This document shows, piece by piece, positions 18,791-28,411 of a stretch of DNA of 64,000 nt. The stretch's first letter is position 1. Each line of letters opens with the position of its first letter. Made by a program: the position numbers and the translations under genes. This DNA comes from Symbiodinium natans (taxonomy: Eukaryota > Sar > Dinophyceae > Suessiales > Symbiodiniaceae). The notes beneath the pieces are model-generated. The model made no database searches. It was given only the letters and a program-made list of their open reading frames with translations, and was not told the origin of the DNA. Location of the stretch: the NCBI GenBank assembly GCA_905221605.1, contig CAJNDS010002171.1, forward strand, positions 262,501 through 326,500. Reading direction: 5' to 3'.

Positions 18791-18869
18791 CACGTCATTT
18801 AGGGTATAGGGTTTAGGGTTTAGGGTTTAGGGTTTAGGGTTTAGGGTTTAGGGTTCATCGCCGCTCAAG

Positions 18870-19032
18870 CAACAAACCCCAAACTGAAGCAGCAGGAGCG
18901 CTGTCAGGTGCCTCCAAATAGCCCAATCGGCCCCAGAGCTACGACAAGACTACGATTCGCCCTCGTCCGTAGGTCTTGCTCCGAAAAGGAATTTCCCCGC
19001 TCCGTCTCCATTCGGCTGCATCTTCTTCCCAT
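18870..19032 (-). CDS. Exon or short ORF sharing a segment with 33905-33940
   Basis: One minus-strand frame is open over the whole island, from ATG to TGA: MGRRCSRMETERGNSFSEQD then LRTRANRSLVVALGPIGLFG. Its first 27 bases are nearly repeated at 33905 in inverse orientation. Other frames are partly open too. Confidence 0.35.
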
Positions 19033-19374
19033 GTTTAGGGTTTAGGGTTTAGGGTTCAGGGTTTAGGGTTTAGGGTTCAGGGTTTAGGGTTTAGGGTTTT
19101 GGGTTTTGGGTTTTGGGTTTAGGGTTTAGGGTTTAGGGTTTAGATCGTAGAGCCTCGGACGCCACTTCTTACGACCGGAGCAGCTGCTGATAGCCAGAAA
19201 TCCCAGCTTCAACTTGAGCGAAGTTTTGTTGGGGTTTGAAGGAGGAAGCCTTCTGAATTACGCGCAAAAAAGCATATCCAAAACCTAGAGCCCTCAGATT
19301 CTAGACCCAAGAGTAGCCTGGGAATGTAAAAGGGCACCCTTTTGTGTGGGGCGTATATGGGAACCTACAGTAAA

Positions 19375-19485
19375 CTCCACAAAGCTGGAACATCCTTATC
19401 CCCGTACCCTCAAAGGTATACAAAAGGGAATCCCGAGCTCTATTCATCCTTAAACCATGTTCCAACTTGCTGGAGCTTACTGTAC
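19375..19485. mobile_element. Inverted-repeat element, family F
   Basis: Ends CTGGAACATCCTTATCCCCG and AAACCATGTTCCAACTTGC are inverted repeats. Relatives at 51447-51545 (nearly identical) and 37378-37471. Confidence 0.7.
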
Positions 19486-19639
19486 TGCAAACCCTACAGA
19501 CAGGGAATAAGGGCCTACTCTGCTTTCCCGGGAAACAAGTGGGCGGATTTCACACCTCAACCCTAAACCCGATACCCCAAACCCTGAACGCTCAACCCGA
19601 AGATTGTACCCATAAACCCTAAGCCTTAAACCCTGAACC

Positions 19640-19705
19640 CACGGGCTTCTAGCCCTCTTCTGCGGCTGCTCCATGGGAGGCTGCATGGCTGGAGTGCCTG
19701 TAAGG
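19640..19705 (-). CDS. Probable internal exon
   Basis: Minus strand: CTTACAG|GC acceptor, frame TPAMQPPMEQPQKRARSPWV, with 15 of 21 third positions G/C; donor in the downstream repeat. Pro/Gln-rich basic linker. Confidence 0.4.
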
Positions 19706-19794
19706 TTTAGGGTTTAGGGTTAAGGGTTTCGGGTTTAGGGGTTAGGGTTTAGGGTCTAGGGTTCGCGTGTCTTTGTTAACTTAACCTCGACCCA

Positions 19795-19858
19795 CGTAGT
19801 TCTTTTCGTACGGGGCACGACGACCAGAGAGCTGAAGACTTCCGAAAATAGGAGTACC
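19795..19858 (-). CDS. Probable internal exon
   Basis: Minus-strand frame EVFSSLVVVPRTKRTTWVE ending at GAG|GTTAAGTT. A plus-strand frame is also open. Codon bias slightly favours minus. Confidence 0.35.
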
Positions 19859-20339
19859 ATTTTGTTTTTGTTGGGGTGGGGTCCGATCACAAGGATTATA
19901 GTGTCTTGGGGGGTATGTTAAGGGTTCCCCTATTCTGGGAAGTACCCATATAGCAAGTAGGTGCTCAGCAAACCTTAGGGTAGTTACAAGGGGCCTGAAT
20001 TGGGGACCCTAAACCTTACACCCTAAACCCATATACCCCTTACATAGACCCTAGAAAACCTAGTTTAGCAAAAGAGGGACCACCTTTGAGGCTTTCCCTT
20101 CTTGGACCCTATGCCCTAAACCCTTATTGGTTTAGGATTTAGGTTTTCGGTTTTAGGGTTTAGGGTTTGGGGTTTAGGGTTTACGGTTTAGGGTTTCGGG
20201 TTTCGGGCTTCGGGCTTAGGACTTAGGTTTGGTGATTTTTTCGGGGTTTATACGCTCACGGGTGCAGGGTTTGGGGGTGGGGACTTGAAGGCTCATGGGT
20301 AGCTATAAGGAGGGTTTAGGGTTTCGGGTGTAGGGTGTA

Positions 20340-20585
20340 GGGTTTAGGGTTTAGGGTTTGGGTTTAGGGTTTAGGGTTTAGGGTTTAGGGTTTAGGGTTT
20401 AGGGTTTAGGGTTTAGGGTTTAGGGTTTAGGGGTTAGGGTGTTGGGTTTAGGGTTTAGGGTTTAGGGTTTAGGGTTTAGGGTTTAGGGTTTAGGGTTTAG
20501 GGTTTAGGGTTTAGGGTTTAGGGTTTAGGGTTTAGGGTTTAGGGTTTAGGGTTTAGGGTTTAGGGTTTAGGGTTTAGGGTTTAGG
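20340..20585 (+). repeat. Long TTTAGGG array
   Basis: About 33 nearly perfect units with one interruption near 20440. Confidence 0.95.
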
Positions 20586-20784
20586 GTTAGGGCTCGGGGA
20601 ATGTAGAAGTAGGGCTGGCAGCGAACAAAGCCTAAACGTAAAAACCCTAAAGCCTTGCCATCAAAGTCCTACCCTAAACCCTAAACCCTAAACCCTAAAG
20701 CCTAAAGCCTAAAGCCTAAACCCTAAACCCTAAACCCTAAACCCTAAACCCTAGACCCTAAACCCTAAACCCTAAACCCTAACC

Positions 20785-20846
20785 CTGTGAGGCCCGGCCG
20801 GCTCCTGCATTTGGAGTGGCATCGGCCGGCTTTGGCTTGGGAGCCT
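20785..20846 (-). CDS. Coding island, possible exon
   Basis: Minus strand CTCAG|G acceptor and frame APKPKPADATPNAGAGRASQ; an alternative frame and a plus-strand frame are also open. It lies just before the retroelement-like block. Confidence 0.3.
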
Positions 20847-20925
20847 GAGCTCAATACGAGGGAAGGAGCTACGTGACCGAAGGGTTTAGGATTTAGGGTT
20901 AAGGGTTTAGGGTTTAGGGTTTAGG

Positions 20926-20939
20926 TTTTTTTTTTTTTT
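20926..20939 (-). other. Poly(A) end of the retroelement-like block
   Basis: 14 T on the plus strand, i.e. a poly(A) tail for the minus-strand element, placed directly against a TTTAGGG array. Confidence 0.65.
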
Positions 20940-20940
20940 C

Positions 20941-21284
20941 AAGGCCTTGCGCGCTGTAGGTACGCGCGCTTTGGCGCCAGCTCGAAAGATGTTTCCCGCA
21001 ACTGCTTGGCAATCTTAGCGTACTTGAATTGTGGTCCAAAATACGGTGTTGCGGTGTGGCCCCACTCTTCGGGGTAGTTGTTCTTTGTTATGGTTTCTAA
21101 CCAATATGGAAACTGCATTCCTCTACGTCTGCCTGTAGCCAGTATTCTGTCTTTATGGGCCGAGCAAAAGACTACGTTGTGCATAGGCTCTTCACGGGGT
21201 GCGTTGAAGACTTGAGGGGTATTCTGTTGTACTTGGGTAATACAAGGGATCCACAGCAACAGCATGGCCGTCAGAGAAATACAC
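20941..21284 (-). pseudogene. C-terminal part of the retroelement-like protein in a shifted frame
   Basis: A minus-strand frame continues past the stop of the main ORF in another phase: VFCSAHKDRILATGRRRGMQ then FPYWLETITKNNYPEEWGHT and on to LQRARP and a stop, immediately before the poly(A). Either a frameshift has broken one ORF, or a second short ORF overlaps. No domain is recognised. Confidence 0.5.
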
Positions 21285-23260
21285 ATTCACATCGGACATT
21301 TCGAGTTTTGTCATGTACCTGAAACATTCTTGGGCTGTGTGAATGGTTGTGGGCAGGCCGATGAGATGAACGATCACCTTGTACAGGGACAACGATGGCA
21401 CTTCACTCTTCGCCAGAAAAGCTCTAACAGCGTCATCCAAATCTTTCGGCGTCGGAATCTCATCTGGTCGGAACCCATCAAAGCCCGCTTTGAACCACCT
21501 CACGTCGCTTTTCAGCGCATGCACCACAGAACTGCCTTTGTAAAGCGTGACCACACCGTTCCTACAATAGGACACTTTGAGGAAGCTATTCTTGTAAGCC
21601 ACGATGGAGCCGGGGACCAAGTCATAGTCATCCGGCAGCTCATAAGCCTCTCTGTAAGCTTCATACAACTTGTGGTGGATATTCCCTTGTTTCCACACGT
21701 CTGACTTCATTCGGAAAGACTCAATGTCTGATCGCAACCAACCATCAACAAGAGCATCGCTTGCGCAAGACTTGTCCCCAAAATGCGTGTCGTCCAGGAC
21801 AGATGATGAGTGCGTTTGACCACAGTGGCAGTGTATCCTATCAATGGCAACTTCATGCCCATCATAGCCCCGACTCTGTTTCAAACGCAGGTTGGAAGCC
21901 CGCGCTTCTGGTGTCTTGCTGTCGCTTTGTGTCTCTGTATTTCTGGCTCTTTGTTTTGCCGCTGTCGCTTGTGCTCTCGTTCTGCGCCTCGACCGCCCAT
22001 ATTGCTCAGTCCCCAATATGGCATCTGAGCCTTGCTGATGCGGATTGTCAGTGCGCATGATATCAATCCTTTCAGGATTGACTCCTCGCTCTTCCTGACT
22101 GCCTGCCGAAGCCCGAAAATGGCGGTAGGGCGATTGGTGTCCAGACAGAGAAGGCTGCCCAAAGCCTGTATTAGGCTCTGGGCAATAGGGTTCAAAGTGA
22201 GCAGTGGTGCGCCATGGCGGAAAACCTTGGGATGACCGCCCCCGCTCTCCCCACTGCCGTGACAGAAAACCTTGGTCACGCTGCATCAATGCAGCGATCT
22301 GCTGAGTTTGCGTCTGGACTACCGCTTGCAAAGTTTGAATCTGTTGTTGTGATTGTCTCTGCATTTCGATGAGCTGCCAATGAGATTCTACTTGTGTTCC
22401 TTCGGAAAAGCCGGATGGCAATGTTCCATGAGAAGAAGACGCAGCTTGTGTTGGACTAGCATTCCCACGAACACGCCAATCAATTTCACTCGCTGTCTGT
22501 CCCAGAATATCTTCGACTTCATGCCTTCCAAGGCCGACGACAGTCATGGCAACAGAAACGTCATCATCCCAATCGTCCTGCGTTACAGTGTAATTGATTG
22601 AAGTGCCCTGATGCTCGGATTGCGGGCGTCCACGAGTCTGAGTTCCAAAACTTCGGCTCCTGGGAAGTCGGGGAGGCTCCCTAACTTCCTTTCGAAGTGC
22701 TTGGAATCTTCGATTCTGCTTCTTTTGTGGCCCAGGGTTCTTGGCCTCACCAATTCTTTCACCCACATACCATGACCAACATCCACGCCCAGTAATGTAA
22801 CTTGCATGGCAAACGAACTCTCGTGGATTTGGTGCACAGGGCAACGGTCGCAAGACTTGGGGCCCAGCACCAATTTCAAGAACGCTCTTGCCACGCTCAC
22901 ATTTCTGAAAGAGCTGCGCTGTACCTTCCGGCATAACAACTGTTTGCGTGATCAGATGGTCACCGACCTCAACCTTATCCCTACATGCAATCTCCGCTGC
23001 GGACATTCGAATGTTCTCAATTCTACTGCACCAATGCAAGTTTTCGCTCTTACCCCCTGCAGACGGTCCAACGAACCAATGTGGTATCAGGTGACATCTC
23101 TCCATCTCAGACTGGGAACCGGATCCCTTGTATCCTTGACAAATCTTGTCACCAACCAAAGCAGTATGACTCATACCTGCCCCGTCGGCGGGTGCCAGTA
23201 CACAAACCTTCACAGCGAATGCACTGCATCTCTGTTCCGGAGTTTCCAGCTGAACCGAAA
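21192..23260 (-). CDS. Intronless mobile-element-type protein with GEAKNPGP motif
   Basis: About 690 open codons without an intron, in a region where normal exons are about 20-60 codons, so of retroposed origin. N-terminal part is Cys/His-containing (RDKVEVGDHLITQTVV, AGPQVLRPLPCAPNP). It then has GRGCWSWYVGERIGEAKNPG, a motif I associate with dinoflagellate mobile-element proteins. A Gln-rich coiled coil follows (LIEMQRQSQQQIQTLQ), then an Arg-rich linker and a C-terminal globular part (YDLVPGSIVAYKNSFLK, VYFSDGHAVAVDPLYYP). No ATG opens this frame upstream; an ATG-started frame at 23149-23403 overlaps it in another phase, so the 5' end also looks shifted. No catalytic motif (RT, nuclease) is visible. 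Role unknown, perhaps gag-like. Confidence 0.6.
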
Positions 23261-23403
23261 ACGTCGACGGCAATGGGGTCTGGGCAAGCTGCAGGCAAGG
23301 ACCCTCCTACTAAACCTGCAGACAGCATGACCTGGTTCTCCTCCATGGTCATGAACCTTCGTCTCTCCGACGCGTCACTGGTCTTTCCCAGTTGGTCACT
23401 CAC
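23149..23403 (-). pseudogene. 5' ORF fragment of the same element
   Basis: Starts with ATG: MSDQLGKTSDASERRRFMTM, then LSAGLVGGSLPAACPDP, and stops after 84 codons while the main frame continues in another phase. A frameshift between the two would make one longer protein. Upstream (23404-23490) no spliced-leader copy is seen. Confidence 0.4.
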
Positions 23404-23496
23404 TTGTGGGGACCACTAGCACACCTCCGTGCGTTATTACGGCCTACCCGTGGTCTTAGCACCACCATTACTCATCCTCACGGGACTTTCACTAGG

Positions 23497-23560
23497 GTGT
23501 AGGGTTTAGGGTTTAGGGTTTAGGGTTTAGGGTTTAGGGTTTAGGGTTTAGGGTTGAGGT
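23497..23560 (+). repeat. TTTAGGG array at the 5' flank of the retroelement-like block
   Basis: With the array at the poly(A) side, both flanks of the inserted block are telomere-type repeat in the same orientation. Confidence 0.9.
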
Positions 23561-23819
23561 TTTTCGGTTTGGGGTTTTGGGTTTGCGGGTTTGTGGGCTT
23601 TGGGTTGAAGACTTAGGATTGAGGGCGTAGGGTTAAGGGTTTAGGCTTTGGGATGTTACCATGTTCTGAAGGGTGGGGGGGGGGGGGGGAGTTAGGCAGC
23701 CTGGTCATCCCCACTAAGGCCCCTAGTACTCCCGGAGGCTCAGCCCTACATACTTAGAACCTCAATACCAAAGTCCCTACATGCCAAAGCGCCCCACAGC
23801 GCTCAAATACCTACAGTAC

Positions 23820-23936
23820 TTGGAGGTTCATGGGTTAGTTCTAAGTAGAGTCGTAAGTATTGTAACTAGACATATAACCTCATTTAGGGCACTTATAAAC
23901 CTACTTATAACTATCCATGAACCTCCAAGCAAAACC
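23820..23936. mobile_element. Inverted-repeat element, family D
   Basis: Ends CTTGGAGGTTCATGG and CCATGAACCTCCAAG are perfect inverted repeats of 15 bp; no internal telomere array in this copy. Confidence 0.75.
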
Positions 23937-23954
23937 TGAATCTAATCATGTTCT

Positions 23955-24056
23955 ACAGGGACCTTGAGAATTAGAACAGGGTTTTGGAGTTTTCTTGTAG
24001 GGACCCTAAGGATATATTATGAGAAACTATTCCGACCCCCTATGGTAGGCCCCTAG
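23955..24056. mobile_element. Inverted-repeat element, family J (degenerate)
   Basis: Words GAGAATTAGAACAGGGTTTTGG and AACTATTCCGACCCCCTA match the ends of the family J copies at 24388-24480, 27298-27417, 49115-49245 and 51550-51645. Confidence 0.5.
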
Positions 24057-24140
24057 AGTAGGGTTTGTGGGTCTCCTTGCCCTGGCCATGGCAAGCGGCC
24101 TCGGCAGCAGCCTGCACTGCCTGGTAGCGATAGGTTCTAG
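24056..24140 (-). CDS. Internal exon
   Basis: Minus strand: frame RYQAVQAAAEAACHGQGKET then HKPYSR, 16 of 22 third positions G/C, helical Ala/Gln pattern. Probably part of the gene that starts at 27015, with the two retroposed blocks lying in its introns. Confidence 0.5.
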
Positions 24141-24199
24141 GGTTGAGGGTTTAGGGTTTGGGGTGTCGGGTTGCGGGTTTAGGGTTAGGGTTCCATGGT

Positions 24200-24365
24200 T
24201 CAATGTTTAGGGTTTGCTGTAATGTGGCGCAGAAGCTGTGGAGGTTGGGATGCAGACTAGGCTCGAAAGCTTCGTGCATGCGAAGAGCAGCCATGGCCCG
24301 TTTAGGGTTTAGGCGAGGCTTCTGCCTCGGAGAAGATTCAGGCCGGTTGCTGTGAGATTGCGCTC
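24200..24365 (-). CDS. One or two exons around an internal telomere remnant
   Basis: Minus strand: TTCTTGTAG|CCGGTCGAG with VERNLTATGLNLLR, ending at a GC donor, then after two CCCTAAA-like units the frame RAMAALRMHEAFEPSLHPNL then HSFCATLQ. Borders are approximate; a plus-strand frame is also open. Confidence 0.4.
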
Positions 24366-24387
24366 GACCGGCTACAAGAAGTAGCAT

Positions 24388-24480
24388 AGGGGCCTAAAAA
24401 ATTAGGATAGGGTTTTGGGGGGGTTATCATCGCAGAATTAGAGGGACCAGAAGGGAATACGATTACTAATTATTACGACC
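24388..24480. mobile_element. Inverted-repeat element, family J
   Basis: AGGGGCCTAAAAAATTAGGAT at the left and ACTAATTATTACGACCTGT at the right, with GGGTTTTGGGGGGGTTAT inside as in other copies. Confidence 0.6.
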
Positions 24481-24484
24481 TGTT

Positions 24485-25660
24485 CCCACTTCCCAGGTTG
24501 TGTCCCAACAAGGGAATGAGTGCACGAAGCCTCTCAAAGCGCGGAAGCCTAACAGCACCTTCTCACCCGCGTTGGGGAGGCCCCGGCCGATGGCCGAGGC
24601 GGCCCGCAGCGTTAGAATCATCGTCCCTGTCGGGGTACCCTAGATATAAGAGCCGCCTTACAATAAGCAAGGGGACATCAACTTAGAGAAGTGCCCAAAT
24701 GTGCTGCAAACGGGCGCTATAAGGCCAAGAGCGTGCGACATTATGTGCGTGCGTGGTCTGAAATGGTCCGGTCTGTTTCCTACGATATGCTGTATCTACT
24801 TCTAACAACTTCCTTGTCTTGCATTAGTGCTACTATAACCTACGTTGGTGTTGCAGTTGTAAACCCCAAACTAACTCACAACCCGGAGAATCTTGTCAAC
24901 GCCGTGCGGCAGTGCAGATCCTTCTTGTAGAGTAAGTACTGTGATGCGTTAACCGATGGTTCTGGCTGGAGATAGGTCGCTCATAAATAGATGCCCGCGT
25001 TCAAGAAACTGACCTATCCTCACGTCTCACAGAATACGCAGAACGCAAGCATGTGTTTGATAATCAACAAGGCGCTCTGTACCAACTCAAACACCACATG
25101 GGCAGCCTCTCTGAAGGAGAGCCTGTCAGAGCATTTTAAGTGGGCTTTTGGGGAGGGGGGGGGGGGGGGGTTCGCAAGCTCACGGGTTTGCACTGCCAGT
25201 ATCATTGTGTGACGGGCAATATGAAGGAGAAGACGCCCGGAAGAATAATATTTCAGCACACCAGAAGTCGTTCATTCGCGCTGCATTTAGTTCTTTGTCT
25301 TCGGTTACTCGACAGCAGACAGGAAGCAAACCAAAGGCAAATGGAGATGTCTACCAAAAAGTGTCACATAGCCTTCAAAGTTTCTGCTGCTCACTCCCCG
25401 CTTACATGGATGCCTGGACCCATCTTCCCTACTCCTCCTCCTCCTCTCCCTCCTCACATTCATAGTCCACCCCCAGTCGAACAGGTAGGACACGACCACG
25501 ATCACGACCACCCTTGACATCACCCTTTCCATCACCGCCCCCGGGTCGACATTCTTCATCTGCACGATCCTCCCCATGGTTTTCACCACCTCCACCGCCC
25601 ATCGTGGTTCGCAAAGAGGCCACTTCTCCAGGTTTTCCACCCACCACCTCTCCACCCACC
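24485..25660 (-). other. Probable 3' region of the spliced-leader retrogene
   Basis: No telomere-type array interrupts 24480-26840, which is exceptional here and fits one inserted cDNA. The part below 25660 has scattered open frames on both strands but no exon signature. It includes G-rich (25148-25170) and CCACC-rich (25600-25690) stretches. I see no clear poly(A). Confidence 0.4.
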
Positions 25661-25663
25661 ACC

Positions 25664-26812
25664 TCACCAACTTCTCCACCAGCTAACCCAGAGGAAGTCG
25701 GACGCGACGAGGCCGAGGTCATAGTCCAGGAAGACATAGTCCGCGGCGAGGGTGAAGACGTAGCCCGTGGCAAAGACGTAGTCCACATTCAAGAGCATCT
25801 TTCCTTCCGCCACCACTGCGGCATTGGTGAAATAGCCCTGTGAACGATACACAGGTCCTGGGGATGCCTTCAGGTTGATTGCTTGAGAGTGAGCCTCATC
25901 ACACCACTTCTCCCATTTCTTTTGGAAATGTCGTGGTGCCTTGTCTTTCTTTTTCAAATGGTACTTCACAGCATGCTCCGCCATTGCGAAAGCTGCGGTA
26001 CCATAATTGAGATACCCGACGGTTCGAGCATCTCCAAAAGTGCCGCATTCGTCTTCTTTGAAGTTTTCTTGAGAAGCCATCAGGTCCGCCGAAGAGAGAT
26101 ATCTCTTGTATGCTCCTTCAACAGATCCAGAGCTTCTCGCCCTGCCTTCGTAGACTGCTGTACATAGCGCCGGTGCCCAGGAAGTCTGCCCCAACAATCC
26201 TGTGGTGAGGGCATCAAGAAAGTATTTGTCTTGAGGCCCAACAGCAAAGTTCGCTGGAGGAGCGTTCTTGAGCGCCGCAATGGTCAAGTCCAGAGTGTTC
26301 TGTTTTGAACAAAATGGTTTTTCACCATCTTCATGCTGCGTCACAGCTCTCAAGATCTTCTTGAAGACTGCTGATGGCGGATTCTTGGCTTGATCTGGTT
26401 TGCCAAAATAGCAGCAGAGAGGATGCTGCAGAGGACTCAGTGTTCCCGAGGCCCCATAAGCCCTCGCCATTGCTATCGAGGCTTTCATTGTATCCTCATC
26501 AAACATGCCCTTTGTCATTTCAACCAGCTGTTCGTCTGGCCCATTGCATCTTACCACTCCCTCAACTATGGCTGCGTGTTCTGCTTCCAATTCACCAAGA
26601 GTTACAGTGTCAAACACTGTGGAAGTGTCCAATGCCTCCTGTTTGTGTACCCACCACGGCTTGAAATCCTCGGGCTTTGGTTTCTGCTCAATTGGTTCCC
26701 CACTGGCCGCCGTTTTGAGTTCTCTCAGTAATGAGCCCAGCTTCATTTTTCCACCAACTGCGCCGTGGTACCATAGCAATACCCCGGCCTCAGAAGGTTC
26801 GCTTGAGCCCAT
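25664..26812 (-). CDS. Intronless retrogene with spliced-leader relic, 382 codons, unknown protein
   Basis: Start ATG (26810-26812) follows the spliced-leader copy after two bases, exactly as in a trans-spliced mRNA. The frame is uninterrupted: MGSSEPSEAGVLLWYHGAVG, KMKLGSLLRELKTAASGEPI, MTKGMFDEDTMKASIAMARA, QEDKYF-type middle and CDEAHSQAINLKASPGPVYR. I do not recognise the family. The last 40 residues (YVFATGYVFTLAADYVF) are repetitive and a second frame continues there, so the C-terminus may be shifted by an indel. It is a processed copy of an mRNA inserted in the first intron of the gene starting at 27015. Whether it is expressed is unknown. Confidence 0.75.
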   Translation of the reverse strand: MGSSEPSEAGVLLWYHGAVGGKMKLGSLLRELKTAASGEPIEQKPKPEDFKPWWVHKQEALDTSTVFDTVTLGELEAEHAAIVEGVVRCNGPDEQLVEMTKGMFDEDTMKASIAMARAYGASGTLSPLQHPLCCYFGKPDQAKNPPSAVFKKILRAVTQHEDGEKPFCSKQNTLDLTIAALKNAPPANFAVGPQDKYFLDALTTGLLGQTSWAPALCTAVYEGRARSSGSVEGAYKRYLSSADLMASQENFKEDECGTFGDARTVGYLNYGTAAFAMAEHAVKYHLKKKDKAPRHFQKKWEKWCDEAHSQAINLKASPGPVYRSQGYFTNAAVVAEGKMLLNVDYVFATGYVFTLAADYVFLDYDLGLVASDFLWVSWWRSW

Positions 26813-26814
26813 TG

Positions 26815-26835
26815 CTTGAGCCAAAATGGCTACGG
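26815..26835 (-). other. Genomic relic of the dinoflagellate spliced leader
   Basis: On the minus strand the sequence CCGTAGCC...TTTTGGCTCAAG matches the conserved dinoflagellate spliced leader (DCCGTAGCCATTTTGGCTCAAG-type) over 21 bases. It sits directly 5' of the retrogene ATG. A leader is added by trans-splicing, so its presence in genomic DNA at this place means that mature mRNA was reverse-transcribed and inserted. Confidence 0.9.
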
Positions 26836-26940
26836 CTCAAGCAGTCCAGGGTTTAGGGTTAAGGGTTTCGGGTTTAGAGTTCAGGGTTCAGGGTTCAGGG
26901 TTCAGGGTTCAGGGTTCAGGGTTTAGGGTTTAGGGATTAC

Positions 26941-27015
26941 CCCCTCCACACCCTCCAGTGCCACCTGCTCCGGTGCGGCCGCAGGGGCAGTGGCAGTCCC
27001 ACCGCGCTTACCCAT
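26941..27015 (-). CDS. First coding exon of a minus-strand gene
   Basis: ATG at 27013-27015, frame MGKRGGTATAPAAAPEQVAL then EGVEG, GT donor (GGG|GTAATC), exactly 25 codons. Upstream AG sites (CCAAG|ACAAGCCAGAGCC) could take the spliced leader. Later exons are probably the minus-strand islands at 24365 and below, with the retrogene in intron 1. Low-complexity Ala/Pro N-terminus; function unknown. Confidence 0.55.
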
Positions 27016-27216
27016 GGCTCTGGCTTGTCTTGGGCCCACTCCCAGTATGTTCGATGCACCCAAGCCCTGAAGCATAAACATCTGAGGCCTCAAAGGGCCT
27101 ACATCCTAAAGCAACCCTAAACCCTAAACCCTAAACCCTAAACCTTTAAACCCTAAACCCTAAACCCTAAACCTGAAACCGTGACGTAAGTACACGGGAC
27201 TCTTGGATACCTTTCT

Positions 27217-27298
27217 TCATAGAGACCGGGCTTCGAGCCGGCGATGGATACGCGGCTCAAAGGGACGAAAGAAGAAGACGCTGGTCCATCGCCCACCG
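27217..27298. CDS. Coding island, strand uncertain
   Basis: Minus strand: VFFFRPFEPRIHRRLEARSL then TGA, a possible terminal exon of the next upstream gene about 200 bp from the ATG at 27015. Plus strand: ATG at 27243-27245 opens MDTRLKGTKEEDAGPSPT behind a good acceptor (TTTCTTCATAG), ending at GT. Unidirectional neighbours favour minus. Confidence 0.35.
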
Positions 27299-27417
27299 TG
27301 GAGTGATATAGGGGCCTGAATAATTAGAATAGGGTTTTGGGGGGGGGTTATTAGAGTATACTTATAAAGGGAAAATAAGGGAATACTACTAGTAATGATT
27401 CCGACCCCTATAATTAT
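27298..27417. mobile_element. Inverted-repeat element, family J, with 5-bp flanking repeat
   Basis: Ends TATAGGGGCCTGAATAATTAG and TAGTAATGATTCCGACCCCTATA are inverted repeats; the word TGGAG flanks both sides (27292-27296 and 27420-27424) as a target-site-like duplication. Confidence 0.7.
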
Positions 27418-27639
27418 TATCTGGAGAGTTTGCGGGCTTTGGGGGACTTTTTGGAGGGAGAGGGAGGGGAGGCGGGGGAATGGGCGAGTTTGGGACTTTT
27501 GGGATTTGGGGGGAGAGTTTTGGGGGGTTTGGGGCCTTGGGGTCAAAGGTTTGGGGTTTGGAGTCAAGCTGGCGACCTGCTTAATCTACCCTCCAGTCCC
27601 AGCTTTGCCAGCTCCCTGAACTGTAAACCCTAAACCCGA

Positions 27640-27890
27640 AACCCTAAACACTAAACCCTAAAACCCTAAAACCCTAAAACCCTAAAACCCTAAAACCCGA
27701 AAACCCTAAAACCCTAAAACCCTAAAACCCTAAATCCTAAAACCTTAAACCCGAAGCCCTGAGCCCTAAAACCTAAAACCTTAAACCCGAAGCCCTGAGC
27801 CCTAACACCTAAAACCCTAGAACCCTAAACCCTACAACCCAAAAACCCTAAAACCTAAACCCTAAACCCTAACACCCTAAAACCCTAAGA
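27640..27890 (-). repeat. AAAACCCT variant array
   Basis: About 25 CCCTAAAA/CCCTAAAC units, many with one extra A, mixed with CCTTAAACCCGAAGCCCTGAG repeats. Confidence 0.85.
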
Positions 27891-28130
27891 CCTAAAGGTG
27901 CCAAACTCATCTGCGCGAACGGCCAAGCACTGCCAAGCCTGCTTTTCACGTGCCGAAAAACAAGGCGAGAGTGCGTGAGCACGCGAACGATGCACGTAGT
28001 GAAACTGGCTCATCTGGCTGCACATTCGTACCTGGGTTGGGGGTTTAGGATTTAGGGTTTAGTGTTTAGGGTTTAGGGTGTGGGGTTTGGGGGTTTAGGG
28101 TTTACGGCTTAGGGTTTAGGGTTTAGGGTT

Positions 28131-28198
28131 AGGCTGAAGCCAGGATGGCTTTGGCTTTAGCTCCATCAACATACACTTGGGGGCTTCGGGCCTGCAGA
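28131..28198 (-). CDS. Probable terminal exon
   Basis: Minus strand: AACTTCTGCAG|G acceptor, frame ARSPQVYVDGAKAKAILASA then TAA, with many G-starting codons. A plus-strand frame (MALALAPSTYTWG) is also open but has weaker bias. Confidence 0.45.
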
Positions 28199-28411
28199 AG
28201 TTTACGGTCATAGGGCCCCCCCAAGCCTCCTTCTAAGACCCAAAGTATGTGGTGGGGGGTGGGGGGGGCAGAGGGAAAACCCTTTGGGGAGATGTTTTGG
28301 GGGGGGGCTTCATGGCATGGAGGTTGGGCCTTGATGACATGGCGTGAGAAAAATATAGTACCCATTTTTGTTCACCCACAAAAACTAGGACGGCCCTTAA
28401 AGCCCTCTGAA

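Noticed and set aside
21264-23419. Plus-strand ORFs of 67-174 codons over the retroelement block
   Set aside because: Antisense shadows of the longer minus-strand frame, without motif or coding-like composition.
25883-26819. Plus-strand ORFs over the retrogene
   Set aside because: Antisense shadows; the leader relic fixes the coding strand as minus.
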